Part shown: positions 35,826 through 43,415 of the stretch, one piece after another
Position numbering within the stretch: position 1 is the first letter of the stretch
Layout: each line of letters starts with the position of its first letter
DNA from: DATCJA01 sp963814955
Lineage (GTDB): Bacteria > Acidobacteriota > Vicinamibacteria > Vicinamibacterales > UBA2999
Direction of reading: 5' to 3'
Assembly: GCA_963814955.1 (NCBI GenBank)
Contig: CAWFEX010000004.1
Coordinates: 372,001-436,000, forward strand
Length of the DNA: 64,000 nucleotides
Notes under the pieces: model-generated
Seen by the model: only the letters and a program-made list of their open reading frames with translations
Told to the model about the DNA's origin: nothing
The model's database searches: none
Translations under genes and position numbers: made by a program

Positions 35826-36904
35826 AGCGGAAACTGCTCCAGGAACCGGAGGTCGTTCTCGTAGAACAGGCGGATGTCGTCGACGCCGTACTTCAACATG
35901 GCAACACGCTCCATGCCCAGCCCGAACGCGAAGCCCGTCACCTGTTCCGGGTCGTATCCCACGGCTTCGAACACCGCCGGATGAACCATCCCGCTGCCCA
36001 GAATCTCGAGCCATCCGGTGTGCTTGCACGTGCCGCAGCCCTTGCCGGCGCAACTCTGGCAGCTGATGTCGACCTCGGCGCTCGGTTCGGTGTACGGGAA
36101 GAAGCTCGGACGCAGCCGTACCTTCACGTCGCCAAACAGTTCGTGCAGCATCGCCTCGAACGTGCCCTTGAGATCGGCGAGCGTGACGCCGCGGCCGACC
36201 ACGAGTCCTTCGAACTGCTGGAACATCGGGGTGTGACTCAGGTCGAGGTTGTCCCGGCGGTACACGCGTCCGGGAACGATGATGCGCACCGGCGGCGGAA
36301 ACGTCTTCATGTACCGGATCTGCATCGCAGAGGTGTGCGTGCGCAGCAGTGTGGCGGCTCGAACCTGCGCTTCGGGGAGAGTGCCTCTGTGGGCGCCCCA
36401 CGTGCCACCGACGATCGGCACGCCGAGGTACAGCGTGTCCTGCATGTCGCGCGCTGGATGGTCGGGCGGCATGTTGAGCGCCTCGAAATTGTGGTAGTCG
36501 TCCTCAACCTCGGGGCCTTCGAGAATCTCGTATCCCATGTGGCTGAAGATGTCCTCCACCTGCTGACGTACCCGCATCAGCGGATGGATGCGTCCGGCGG
36601 GAATCTCGCGGCTGGCGAGCGTCACGTCGACAGCGCCCGTGGGTGGATGGGCTGCTTCGACCACGGCGCGCTTTTCGTTCAGCGCTGCTTCGATTTCGGT
36701 CTTGAGCGCGTTGACGAGTTGTCCGTATTGCCGCCGCTCCTCGGCCGGCACGGCCGCAATCTGTTTGAGGAGCGCCGTGACCGACCCGCTGCGGCGGCTC
36801 AAGAACTCGTCGTCCAGCGTTTTCAGATCGCGCGCGGTAGCAGCTGCGGTGAGACGCGCGCGAAAATCCGCGCGCAGCGACTCGATCACGGAGCGGTCGG
36901 ACAT
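35822..36904 (-). CDS. pheS: Phenylalanine-tRNA ligase alpha subunit
   Basis: PheS carries the catalytic site that charges tRNA-Phe. The 360-residue product has an N-terminal coiled coil, motif 2 (RVYRRDNLDLSHTPMFQQFEG), the LRPSFFPYTEPSAEVDISC segment and motif 3 (FAFGLGMERVAMLKYGVDD). A CQSC...CGTC cluster (near residue 275) is a likely zinc site. pheT overlaps its stop. Confidence 0.95.
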   Translation of the reverse strand: MSDRSVIESLRADFRARLTAAATARDLKTLDDEFLSRRSGSVTALLKQIAAVPAEERRQYGQLVNALKTEIEAALNEKRAVVEAAHPPTGAVDVTLASREIPAGRIHPLMRVRQQVEDIFSHMGYEILEGPEVEDDYHNFEALNMPPDHPARDMQDTLYLGVPIVGGTWGAHRGTLPEAQVRAATLLRTHTSAMQIRYMKTFPPPVRIIVPGRVYRRDNLDLSHTPMFQQFEGLVVGRGVTLADLKGTFEAMLHELFGDVKVRLRPSFFPYTEPSAEVDISCQSCAGKGCGTCKHTGWLEILGSGMVHPAVFEAVGYDPEQVTGFAFGLGMERVAMLKYGVDDIRLFYENDLRFLEQFPL

Positions 36905-36920
36905 GTCACAAAGTACACAC

Positions 36921-36971
36921 AGGGCGGGCCGTTATGGCCCGTCTCGGCGCGGCGTAGAGCCGCGCCCTACG
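36921..36971. repeat. REP-like double hairpin between rplT and pheS
   Basis: AGGGCGGGCC-GTTAT-GGCCC and GGCGCGGC-GTAGA-GCCGCGCC lie side by side. The order matches the inverted complement of the element at 10419-10497. Confidence 0.8.
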
Positions 36972-36988
36972 TGTGTATTGTGCATCGA

Positions 36989-37360
36989 TCAGGCGGAAGG
37001 CTGAGGAGGCAGTGCGGCCTTGGCCTGGGCGGCGACCTTGGCGAAGGCGGCGCTCTCAGTGGCGGCGAGGTCGGCCAGGATCTTTCGATCGATCGTAATA
37101 CCGGCGGCCTTCATCCCGCGGATCAGTTGCGAATACGTGAGTCCGTTCTCGCGCGCGGCGGCATTGATCCGTACGACCCACAAGCGGCGGAACTCACGTT
37201 TCTTGTTCTTCCGGCCGACGAACGCGTACTTCCCGGCGGTGTCGACCGCCTCCTTGGCGGCGCGATACAGCTTGCTCTTGGTCTGGAAATAGCCTTTCGC
37301 ACGCGAAAGCAGTTTCTTGCGCTTGGCGCGCCGAACGGTCCCTCTTTTCACTCGTGGCAT
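36989..37360 (-). CDS. rplT: 50S ribosomal protein L20
   Basis: The 123-residue protein shows the bL20 hallmarks MPRVKRGTVRRAKRKKLL, RLWVVRINAAARENGLTYS and KILADLAATESAAF. It lies after rpmI and before pheS, the usual infC-rpmI-rplT-pheST order. A period-7 hairpin separates it from rpmI. Confidence 0.97.
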   Translation of the reverse strand: MPRVKRGTVRRAKRKKLLSRAKGYFQTKSKLYRAAKEAVDTAGKYAFVGRKNKKREFRRLWVVRINAAARENGLTYSQLIRGMKAAGITIDRKILADLAATESAAFAKVAAQAKAALPPQPSA

Positions 37361-37375
37361 TTCGTGGATCCTTGT

Positions 37376-37448
37376 AGGTCAAAAGTCAAAGGTCAAAGGT
37401 CAAAGGTCAAAGGCCAACTTTTGCCTTTTGCCTTTTACCTTTTGACTT
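37376..37448. repeat. Period-7 repeat hairpin between rpmI and rplT, TTTTGAC class
   Basis: The left arm is a run of GGTCAAA units with one AGTCAAA. The right arm is CTTTTGC, CTTTTGC, CTTTTAC, CTTTTGA in the inverse sense. It fills the space inside the rpmI-rplT operon and touches the rpmI stop. Confidence 0.85.
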
Positions 37449-37644
37449 ATTTATACGGCAGCATCCGGTTCAGCTTCGGCGCGTCGGCGTCGGCAACCTG
37501 GCGCAGCTTGCGCATCTTGCGCTTTAGTTTGGTGGTCTTGCCTGTCAGGATGTGGCGTTTGAACGCTGACGCACGCCGAATTTTTCCCGTTCCGGTCTTC
37601 TTGAACCGTTTCGCGGCACCGCGGTGTGTCTTGAGTTTGGGCAT
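37447..37644 (-). CDS. rpmI: 50S ribosomal protein L35
   Basis: The 65-residue basic protein has the family pattern MPKLKTHRGAAKRFKKTGTG and KRHILTGKTTKLKRKMRKL. It lies between infC and rplT, as is usual. Confidence 0.96.
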   Translation of the reverse strand: MPKLKTHRGAAKRFKKTGTGKIRRASAFKRHILTGKTTKLKRKMRKLRQVADADAPKLNRMLPYK

Positions 37645-37684
37645 ATTGTCTGGGCTTGGGCGTTAGGCTTTCGGCGCCCTTCCG

Positions 37685-38269
37685 TTACTCTTCGGTCGTC
37701 GTCTCCTGAGCTCGAGTCTTCGCGGCAGATTTGCGTCCGGTCCGCTGACTCAGGATCACGTGCATCTGGTTGCCTTCCATCCGCGGATTCGTCTCCGGCA
37801 TCGCGACGTCCGCCAGCTCGCTCATGAGGCGCTCGAGGATGCGCTGTCCGATGTCCGGGTGTGCCATCTCGCGGCCACGGAAGAAGATCGTCGCCTTGAC
37901 CTTGTCCCCTTCGGACAGGAAACGCTCGATGTGCTTCTTCTTGAACTGGTAGTCGTGCTCGTCCACCTTGGGCCTGAACTTGATCTCCTTGACCTCGATG
38001 ACGCGCTGGTGCTTCTTGGCTTCCCGGCTCCGCTTCTGCTCCTGGTACTGGTACTTGCCGAAATCCATGATTCGACACACGGGAGGAACCGCGGTGGGCG
38101 AAATCTCGACCAGGTCCAGCCCTTTCTGTTTCGCAATCACGAGCGCCTGAGGAGGAGCCATGATCCCAAGCTGTTGTCCGGTTTCGTCAATGACGCGGAT
38201 CTCGCGCACCCGAATGCGCTCGTTGATGCGTGTGCGATCGTCACGGCGGGGCGAACGGTCGAAAGCGAT
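37685..38269 (-). CDS. infC: Translation initiation factor IF-3, AUC start
   Basis: IF-3 proofreads the start codon on the 30S subunit. The core VREIRVIDETGQQLGIM, VCRIMDFGKYQYQEQKRS and the C-terminal domain are clear. The N-terminus RTRINERIRV, needed for homology, extends upstream of every ATG or GTG. The frame reaches ATC at 38269, preceded at four bases by AGGAGG (38279-38274), giving 194 residues. A non-AUG start is the classical IF-3 autoregulation device (AUU in E. coli). thrS ends 32 bases upstream. Confidence 0.9.
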   Translation of the reverse strand: MAFDRSPRRDDRTRINERIRVREIRVIDETGQQLGIMAPPQALVIAKQKGLDLVEISPTAVPPVCRIMDFGKYQYQEQKRSREAKKHQRVIEVKEIKFRPKVDEHDYQFKKKHIERFLSEGDKVKATIFFRGREMAHPDIGQRILERLMSELADVAMPETNPRMEGNQMHVILSQRTGRKSAAKTRAQETTTEE

Positions 38270-38301
38270 AACTCCTCCTCGCAGGCCTCAGGGCCTGAGC
38301 C

Positions 38302-40276
38302 TCAGGCCTTTGCGGCCTCAGCGGTCTCCAGGTGCGCAGCCGGCGTGGCGCCGGAATCCTTGCGCGCGATTTCATCCAGCGCCGCATGCACGAAGTCGTC
38401 GACGCTGCGCGGCCCGAGGTCGCCAGAGGAACGGCCGCGCACCGATATCGTACCTTTCGGCCACCTCGCGATCGCCCGTCACGAGCATGTACGGGACCTT
38501 TTGGAGCTGCGCTTCCCGGATCTTATAGCCAATCTTCTCCTGGCGCTCGTCGAGTTCGACCCGGAGCCCTGCGGACTCCAGGCGCTGCGTCACGTCGCGG
38601 GCGTATGCCAGATGGCGGTCGGAAATTGGCAGGACGACCGCCTGAACGGGCGCCAGCCACAACGGCCATGCGCCGGCGAAATGCTCGATGAGCAGCGCGA
38701 TAAATCGCTCGAAACTGCCGAAGATGGCGCGGTGAATGATAACCGGCCGATGCTCTGCGTTATCGGCGCCGACGTAGGTCAGGTTGAACCGCTCGGACTG
38801 CATGTAATCGAGCTGAATGGTCGCGCATTGCCACTTCCGTCCGATGGCATCGGTGACGTCGAAATCGATTTTGGGGCCGTAAAACGCTCCGTCGCCTTCG
38901 TTGACCGTGTACGGCGCGCCGGCCGCCTCCAACGCGCGTTTCAGCTCTGCTTCGGCATGATTCCACGTTTCGACGGTTCCCAGAAACTCGGGCGGACGGG
39001 TCGAGAGCTTCATCTCGGGCACCAGGCCGAAATCCGCGTAGACGCGCTGCACGAGCCGCAACAACCGTTCAACTTCCTCCCCGATTTGCGACTCCATGAC
39101 GAAGCAGTGAGCGTCGTCCTGGCTGAACTGCCGGACACGCGTCAGCCCCGAGAGCACACCGGAGGCCTCATTTCGGTGCAAGGGCGTTTGTTCGTGAAAT
39201 CGTATTGGCAGGTCGCGGTAGCTCCGCATCTCACTTGCGTACATGAGGAAATGCCCGGGGCAGTTCATCGCCTTCAGCCCCATCTGCTCGCCCTCGGTCT
39301 CGACGAGAAACATGTTCTGACGGTAATGCTGCCAGTGTCCGGAGGTTTCCCAGAGTGCCTTATTGAAGACTATGGGCGCCTTGACCTCCACGTAACCAGC
39401 CGGGATGAGCACGCTGCGCATGTAATCGGCGAGTGTGTTGTAGATAACGGTTCCCTTCGCGAGCCAGAACGTTGCACCCGGCGCCCATTGGTGGAACATG
39501 AACAGCTTCTGGTCGCGCCCGATTTTGCGGTGATCGCGCTTCTTGGCTTCTTCGAGGCGATGCAGGTACGTCTGCAGCTCTTTGTCAGAGAAGAACGCAG
39601 TGCCGTAGATCCGCTGCATCGGCTGGTTGCGCGCGTCCCCCTTCCAATAGGCGTTCGACGTGCTGAGCAGCTTGAAGGCCTTCAGCCGTCCGGTCGAGGG
39701 TACGTGGGGGCCCACGCAGAAGTCCACGAACGTGTCGCGATCCTTGATCGTGTAACAGGAGATCTCGGTCTGTCCTTCGGTCTTCTCGTCGATGAGCTGG
39801 ACCTTGAGGGGTTCACCACGATGGCCGAAGAACGTCCGGGCATCCTCGCGCGGCCACATGTGCCGTTCGTAGGGCAGATCCTGCTGCGCCATGTCGCGCA
39901 TCTTCTGCTCGATCGCCTGCAGGTCTTCGGGGACGAACGGGCGCGGTACCACGAAGTCGTAGAAAAACCCCTCGTCGATCGCCGGGCCGATACCGCACTG
40001 CACGCCCGGGAACAGATTGGTCACTGCAGCCGCCAGCAGATGCGCGGTGCTGTGACGATAAATAGTCAGACCTTCAGGACTGTCGGGCGTAATGATCCTG
40101 ATCCTCGCGTCCCGATCGAGAGGGAAGGAAAGATCGACGAGCCGGTCGTCGACGGCGGCGGCGAGTGCCGCTTTGGCCAGACGCGGCGAGATCGCAGCGG
40201 CGACGTCCCTGGCCGGCGTGCCAGCCTCCACTACACGGCTGGAGCCGTCGGGAAGAGTGATCGTGACGTCGCTCAT
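38302..40276 (-). CDS. thrS: Threonine-tRNA ligase, one-base insertion near the C-terminus
   Basis: ThrRS charges tRNA-Thr. From ATG 40276 the product shows the TGS domain (VTITLPDGSSRVV), the editing-domain HSTAHLLAAAV, and the catalytic core (LKAMNCPGHFLMYASE, PLHRNEASGVLSGLTRVR, HRAIFGSFERFIALLIEH). After GDREVAER (about 38455) the frame should go on TISVRGRSSGDLGPRSVDDF and end at 38302, but an extra T (AGGTACGATATC) shifts it to a spurious tail ending at 38372. The gene is essential, so the insertion is most likely a sequence error. An inverted repeat (GGCCTGAG..CTGAGGCC) lies at its 3' end. Confidence 0.92.
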
Positions 40277-40300
40277 AGGGATTTCTAAACGGGCCGCTCG

Positions 40301-40395
40301 CCCTTCGACTCGCTCCGCTCGCTCAGGGCATTCGACTCGCCGGTCCATGGCCTGCCATGAGCGAGCTAAGCGCGAGAGCGCGTGGCGAGTCGAAT
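40301..40395. repeat. REP-like palindrome and long inverted repeat between tRNA-Val and thrS
   Basis: CCCTTCGAC...GCTCAGGG (40301-40328) is the palindrome family also found inside lnt. Next to it ATTCGACTCGCC (40330-40341) and GGCGAGTCGAAT (40384-40395) form an inverted repeat whose right arm ends at the tRNA 3' CCA. Confidence 0.75.
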
Positions 40396-40471
40396 GGTAG
40401 GCGCGGGTGGACTCGAACCACTGACCTCCTCCGTGTCAGGGAGGCGCTCTAACCAACTGAGCTACGCGCCT
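40395..40471 (-). tRNA. tRNA-Val (anticodon GAC)
   Basis: The minus strand folds as a cloverleaf: acceptor AGGCGCG/CGCGCCT, D-arm GCTC..GAGC, anticodon stem CCTCC/GGAGG with loop CTGACAC (anticodon GAC), and T-loop TTCGAGT. Discriminator A and CCA are encoded. The first T-stem pair is an A-C mismatch. It reads GUC/GUU valine codons. Confidence 0.93.
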
Positions 40472-40525
40472 ATCTGTTGCAGATTCAGGCGTTAACCCGA
40501 ACCGCCAGTATAACAAAAAGCGCTG

Positions 40526-41686
40526 TTATTTCTTTGCGGCGAGAGCGTCGATCGCTTTTTGCAGCGTGGCATCCGGCGTCGGCGGCTGACTTCCGAACTC
40601 GATGTCCGGTTGATCGACTTCGATGTCCGGCGCGAGTCCGGTTTCATGAATGGGTTCGTTGTCCGGTGTGAGATACCGCACGTACGTCAGCCAGAGACCG
40701 CTCTGATCCGGCAGCTTGACGAGACGCTGACGCGCGGCGCGCCCGAGCGTGCGAATGCCGACGAGCTCGGCGCGATCGTTCTCTGAGAGCGCTGCGGCAA
40801 ACACCTCCGCCGCGCCCGCCGTGCCTTGATCGACGAGCAATGCCAGCGGGGCAGCGATTGCGCCATCCCCCGCGCCGGTCGCGACCGGCTCGCGCATATC
40901 ACCTCGTGTCAGGCGAACAGCGAGCGTGCCGCTCTTCACGAACAGTCGGGCGGCGGCAACGCCGTCGTCGAGGTCGCCGCGGGCCGTGCTCCGCACGTCG
41001 ATGACGAAGCGCGTCGCTCCGCTCTTGGTGAGGGCGTCGATCGCCTGCTTGATCCGTGTTGAGGAATCTTTAGTGAACTCGGCAACGCGAACGTAACCGG
41101 TCGGTCCAGCGGCCATTCTGGAGGAGACATCGGGAGCCGGTGCGCCCTCTCGAACCAGAGCGATTTCGTGGGGATCGGCTGCGTTGCCGCGAATCACGAG
41201 CAGCGCGACCTTTGATCCTGCGGCACCGCGCAGCCTTCGTGCGCCTTCGTAAGCCGACATATCCCGAGTCGGACGACTGTCGATCGCGCGGATGAAGTCG
41301 CCGGGACGGATTCCTGCCTTTGCCGCCGGCGAACCGTCACGCGTCGCCACGACGCGCAGGTAGTACTGACGTGTGAGATCGACGCCAACTTCGGCCGGTC
41401 CGCCCGTGTCGTTCGATTCCAGGCTCTTCACGAGGTCCGGAGTCAGGTAGGCGCTCTCGGGATCAAGGCTGTCGGCCAGGCCCTTCATCGCGCCTCTCAT
41501 GGCCTGCCGCACATCAACGGTTTCGACGTAGTTGTTGAGCACGAGCGACACGACATCCTCGAACACGCGCAGGTGCTGGTATGTGTCGTCCTTCGCGACA
41601 GCCTGACCCAGGTAACCGCCGACGAAGGCGAACACCATGATCAGTGTCGACAGCGAAAGCACGAATACGCGACTGCGGGATGTCAT
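40526..41686 (-). CDS. S41 (carboxy-terminal processing) peptidase homologue lacking the catalytic Ser and Lys
   Basis: The start at 41686 follows GGGAGC and gives 386 residues with a signal/anchor (about 6-31). A PDZ domain (AAKAGIRPGDFIRAID, about 115-185) and an S41 fold follow. In active CTPs the nucleophile lies in GTASASE/GSASASE and the Lys in FGKGSVQ. Here these are QGTAGAAEVF and LGRAARQRL, so Ser is replaced by Gly and Lys by Arg. It probably acts as a scaffold or regulator, or uses other residues. It follows envC, a frequent pairing in which the protease modulates EnvC-type activators. Confidence 0.82.
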   Translation of the reverse strand: MTSRSRVFVLSLSTLIMVFAFVGGYLGQAVAKDDTYQHLRVFEDVVSLVLNNYVETVDVRQAMRGAMKGLADSLDPESAYLTPDLVKSLESNDTGGPAEVGVDLTRQYYLRVVATRDGSPAAKAGIRPGDFIRAIDSRPTRDMSAYEGARRLRGAAGSKVALLVIRGNAADPHEIALVREGAPAPDVSSRMAAGPTGYVRVAEFTKDSSTRIKQAIDALTKSGATRFVIDVRSTARGDLDDGVAAARLFVKSGTLAVRLTRGDMREPVATGAGDGAIAAPLALLVDQGTAGAAEVFAAALSENDRAELVGIRTLGRAARQRLVKLPDQSGLWLTYVRYLTPDNEPIHETGLAPDIEVDQPDIEFGSQPPTPDATLQKAIDALAAKK

Positions 41687-41702
41687 TTCAGCTCCCAATC
41701 TG

Positions 41703-41786
41703 CTCCGGTTGACGTTGCTGGTCAGTGGTTCGTGGTTCGGCGTGAGCCGAACCGCCCACCAACCGCCAACTACCAACCACCATCCG
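41703..41786. repeat. Period-7 repeat hairpin between envC and the S41 gene, GGTTNNN class
   Basis: The units are GGTCAGT, GGTTCGT, GGTTCGG, a CGTGAGC turn, then CGAACCG, CCCACCA, ACCGCCA, ACTACCA. They keep a seven-base phase across both arms, and the arms are inverted copies. Confidence 0.8.
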
Positions 41787-42923
41787 TCACCTGGGTCTCA
41801 ACCATTGTACGGGATCGACAGAACGGCCGTCGACGCGCATCTCAAAGTACAGGGCCGGACCTCCTGCGGGCGGCGACCCGACACGGCCCAGCTCAGTCGC
41901 CCCATCGACGACCGTGCCAACGGCGACGGCAATCGACGCGAGATACCCGTACAGCGAGCTCGCATTCTGTCCATGGTCCACGATCACCAGGTTGCCGAAG
42001 GCGGCGAACGGGTTGGCGTACGACACGGTGCCGGGATGGATGGCGCGCACCGCCGCCCCATCCGGCGCGACGATCTCGATGCCGTTCCTGTTCGTGGTGT
42101 CGCCAAAACGGCCGGATGGCTGTCCGAACCGTACCCCGATTCGGCCGGCGGTCGGCCAGTCGAGGACGCCGCGGAACGGCATCAACGGAATGAGGATCGG
42201 CTCCGCCGATGCGCCGCCTGAGGCGTTGGCGACCTGTTGCTGCAGCTTTTCGTAGGCCACCTGCAGCTCTCCCGCGAACTGCGCGTTGAGATCGCGTCGC
42301 GTGTCGATCTGCGCGATAAGTGCCGTACGGGCCGAAAGCGCGCGATCCGCAGCCGCCTGCGCCTGCACCGCCTCCGCCTCGCTGGCCAGCAGCGCACGAA
42401 GTTCTTCGTCGAGCCGGACACGTTCACGCTGCAGCGCATCCAGTGTGTTGCGATGTTCGGCAACGCGCTGTTCGTTGATGCGCATGATCGCCGCGACCGC
42501 TCGCGCAGCCCGGCGGAAGTCGCGCATCGTCGTGCCGCCGAAGAGCAGCCTCGCATACCCGCCGCGGCCGCGCTTGTAGATGTCGACGAGTTGCGCGCGC
42601 AGGTCCGGTAGCTGCGCGAGACGCTCGCGCTCGAGCGACTCGAGCCGCATGGTCAACTGCTCGATGGCCGCCCGGCCGCGCGCGACCGCGTCGCGCGCTT
42701 CTTTTACGCGCTCAACCTGCAGCTGCTGCTCGACCTCGAGCTTCCGCAGATCTCCAAGGAGCGTACGAGACTCGCTCGCCAGGCGATCACCCTCTCCTTG
42801 CAGCGCGCGGATGCGCTGGTTGACGCGATCCGCCTGTGTCTGCGGTCGTTCAGTTGTCTGAGCAGCAGAGATGGCATGAAGCGCGAAGATGGCGACACCG
42901 CATGCAACTGCGCGCTCGATCAT
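41787..42923 (-). CDS. envC: EnvC-like amidase activator with a degenerate LytM domain
   Basis: The 378-residue product has a signal peptide (1-21), a long coiled coil (about 28-230) and a C-terminal LytM fold. The M23 zinc ligands are lost: NGIEI replaces HxGxD, SLYGYL replaces YGHL and LYFEMR replaces LHFE. E. coli EnvC has the same losses and activates AmiA/AmiB at the septum. A TATAAT hexamer 17 bases before the ATG is a likely -10. ruvX diverges 24 bases away. Confidence 0.85.
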   Translation of the reverse strand: MIERAVACGVAIFALHAISAAQTTERPQTQADRVNQRIRALQGEGDRLASESRTLLGDLRKLEVEQQLQVERVKEARDAVARGRAAIEQLTMRLESLERERLAQLPDLRAQLVDIYKRGRGGYARLLFGGTTMRDFRRAARAVAAIMRINEQRVAEHRNTLDALQRERVRLDEELRALLASEAEAVQAQAAADRALSARTALIAQIDTRRDLNAQFAGELQVAYEKLQQQVANASGGASAEPILIPLMPFRGVLDWPTAGRIGVRFGQPSGRFGDTTNRNGIEIVAPDGAAVRAIHPGTVSYANPFAAFGNLVIVDHGQNASSLYGYLASIAVAVGTVVDGATELGRVGSPPAGGPALYFEMRVDGRSVDPVQWLRPR

Positions 42924-42947
42924 CTTGAAGGGTGAGAGAATTATAGC

Positions 42948-43415
42948 GTGCGCGTGGTTGCTTTTGATGTGGGGGAGCGGCGCATCGGTGTGGCTGTCAG
43001 TGACGCCACGCTGACGCTTGCACGGCCGGTCGGAGTCCTGCGGCCGACATCGCTGGCCACCGATGCGCTGCAGCTGGTCGCGGCCGAAATCACACGCCTG
43101 GGCCAGGAGGACGATGGCGTGACCACGATTGTGGTCGGCCTTCCACGGCGTCTCGACGGATCGGCCACGCCCATGACGGAGCGTGTCAGCACCTTCGCGG
43201 CCGAACTTGGCAGAATCATGCCGCTTCCGATCGTCCTGCAGGACGAACGATTGACGAGCCGCGAAGCAGAGAGCCGGCTGGCCGTCACCGAAAAGAACTG
43301 GCGGGTGCGGAAACGTCGTCTGGATGCCGCGGCCGCTGCGATCATTCTCCAGGATTACCTGGATTCCCGTCAGCGCGACCCTGAGTCCGCGTTGGCGGTC
43401 GAGCCCGAGGTGTGA
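42948..43415 (+). CDS. ruvX: Putative pre-16S rRNA nuclease / Holliday junction resolvase-like YqgF
   Basis: The 155-residue product has the RNase H-like start VVAFDVGERRIGVAVSDAT, VVGLPRRLDGS and LQDERLTSREAE with the expected acidic residues. The GTG start is 24 bases from the divergent envC start. mltG begins on its stop codon (TGATG), a common bacterial pairing. Confidence 0.9.
   Translation: MRVVAFDVGERRIGVAVSDATLTLARPVGVLRPTSLATDALQLVAAEITRLGQEDDGVTTIVVGLPRRLDGSATPMTERVSTFAAELGRIMPLPIVLQDERLTSREAESRLAVTEKNWRVRKRRLDAAAAAIILQDYLDSRQRDPESALAVEPEV

Noticed and set aside
36905..37000. tRNA or riboswitch between rplT and pheS
   Set aside because: The stem-loops are the REP-like double hairpin. 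No cloverleaf or known riboswitch core could be drawn.
35675..37666. 663-codon plus-strand open frame
   Set aside because: It is antisense to pheS, rplT and rpmI and includes the heptamer repeat as KVKGQ-type residues.
37760..40288. 842-codon plus-strand open frame
   Set aside because: It runs antisense to infC and thrS, whose motifs are unambiguous. Long antisense frames are expected at this GC content.
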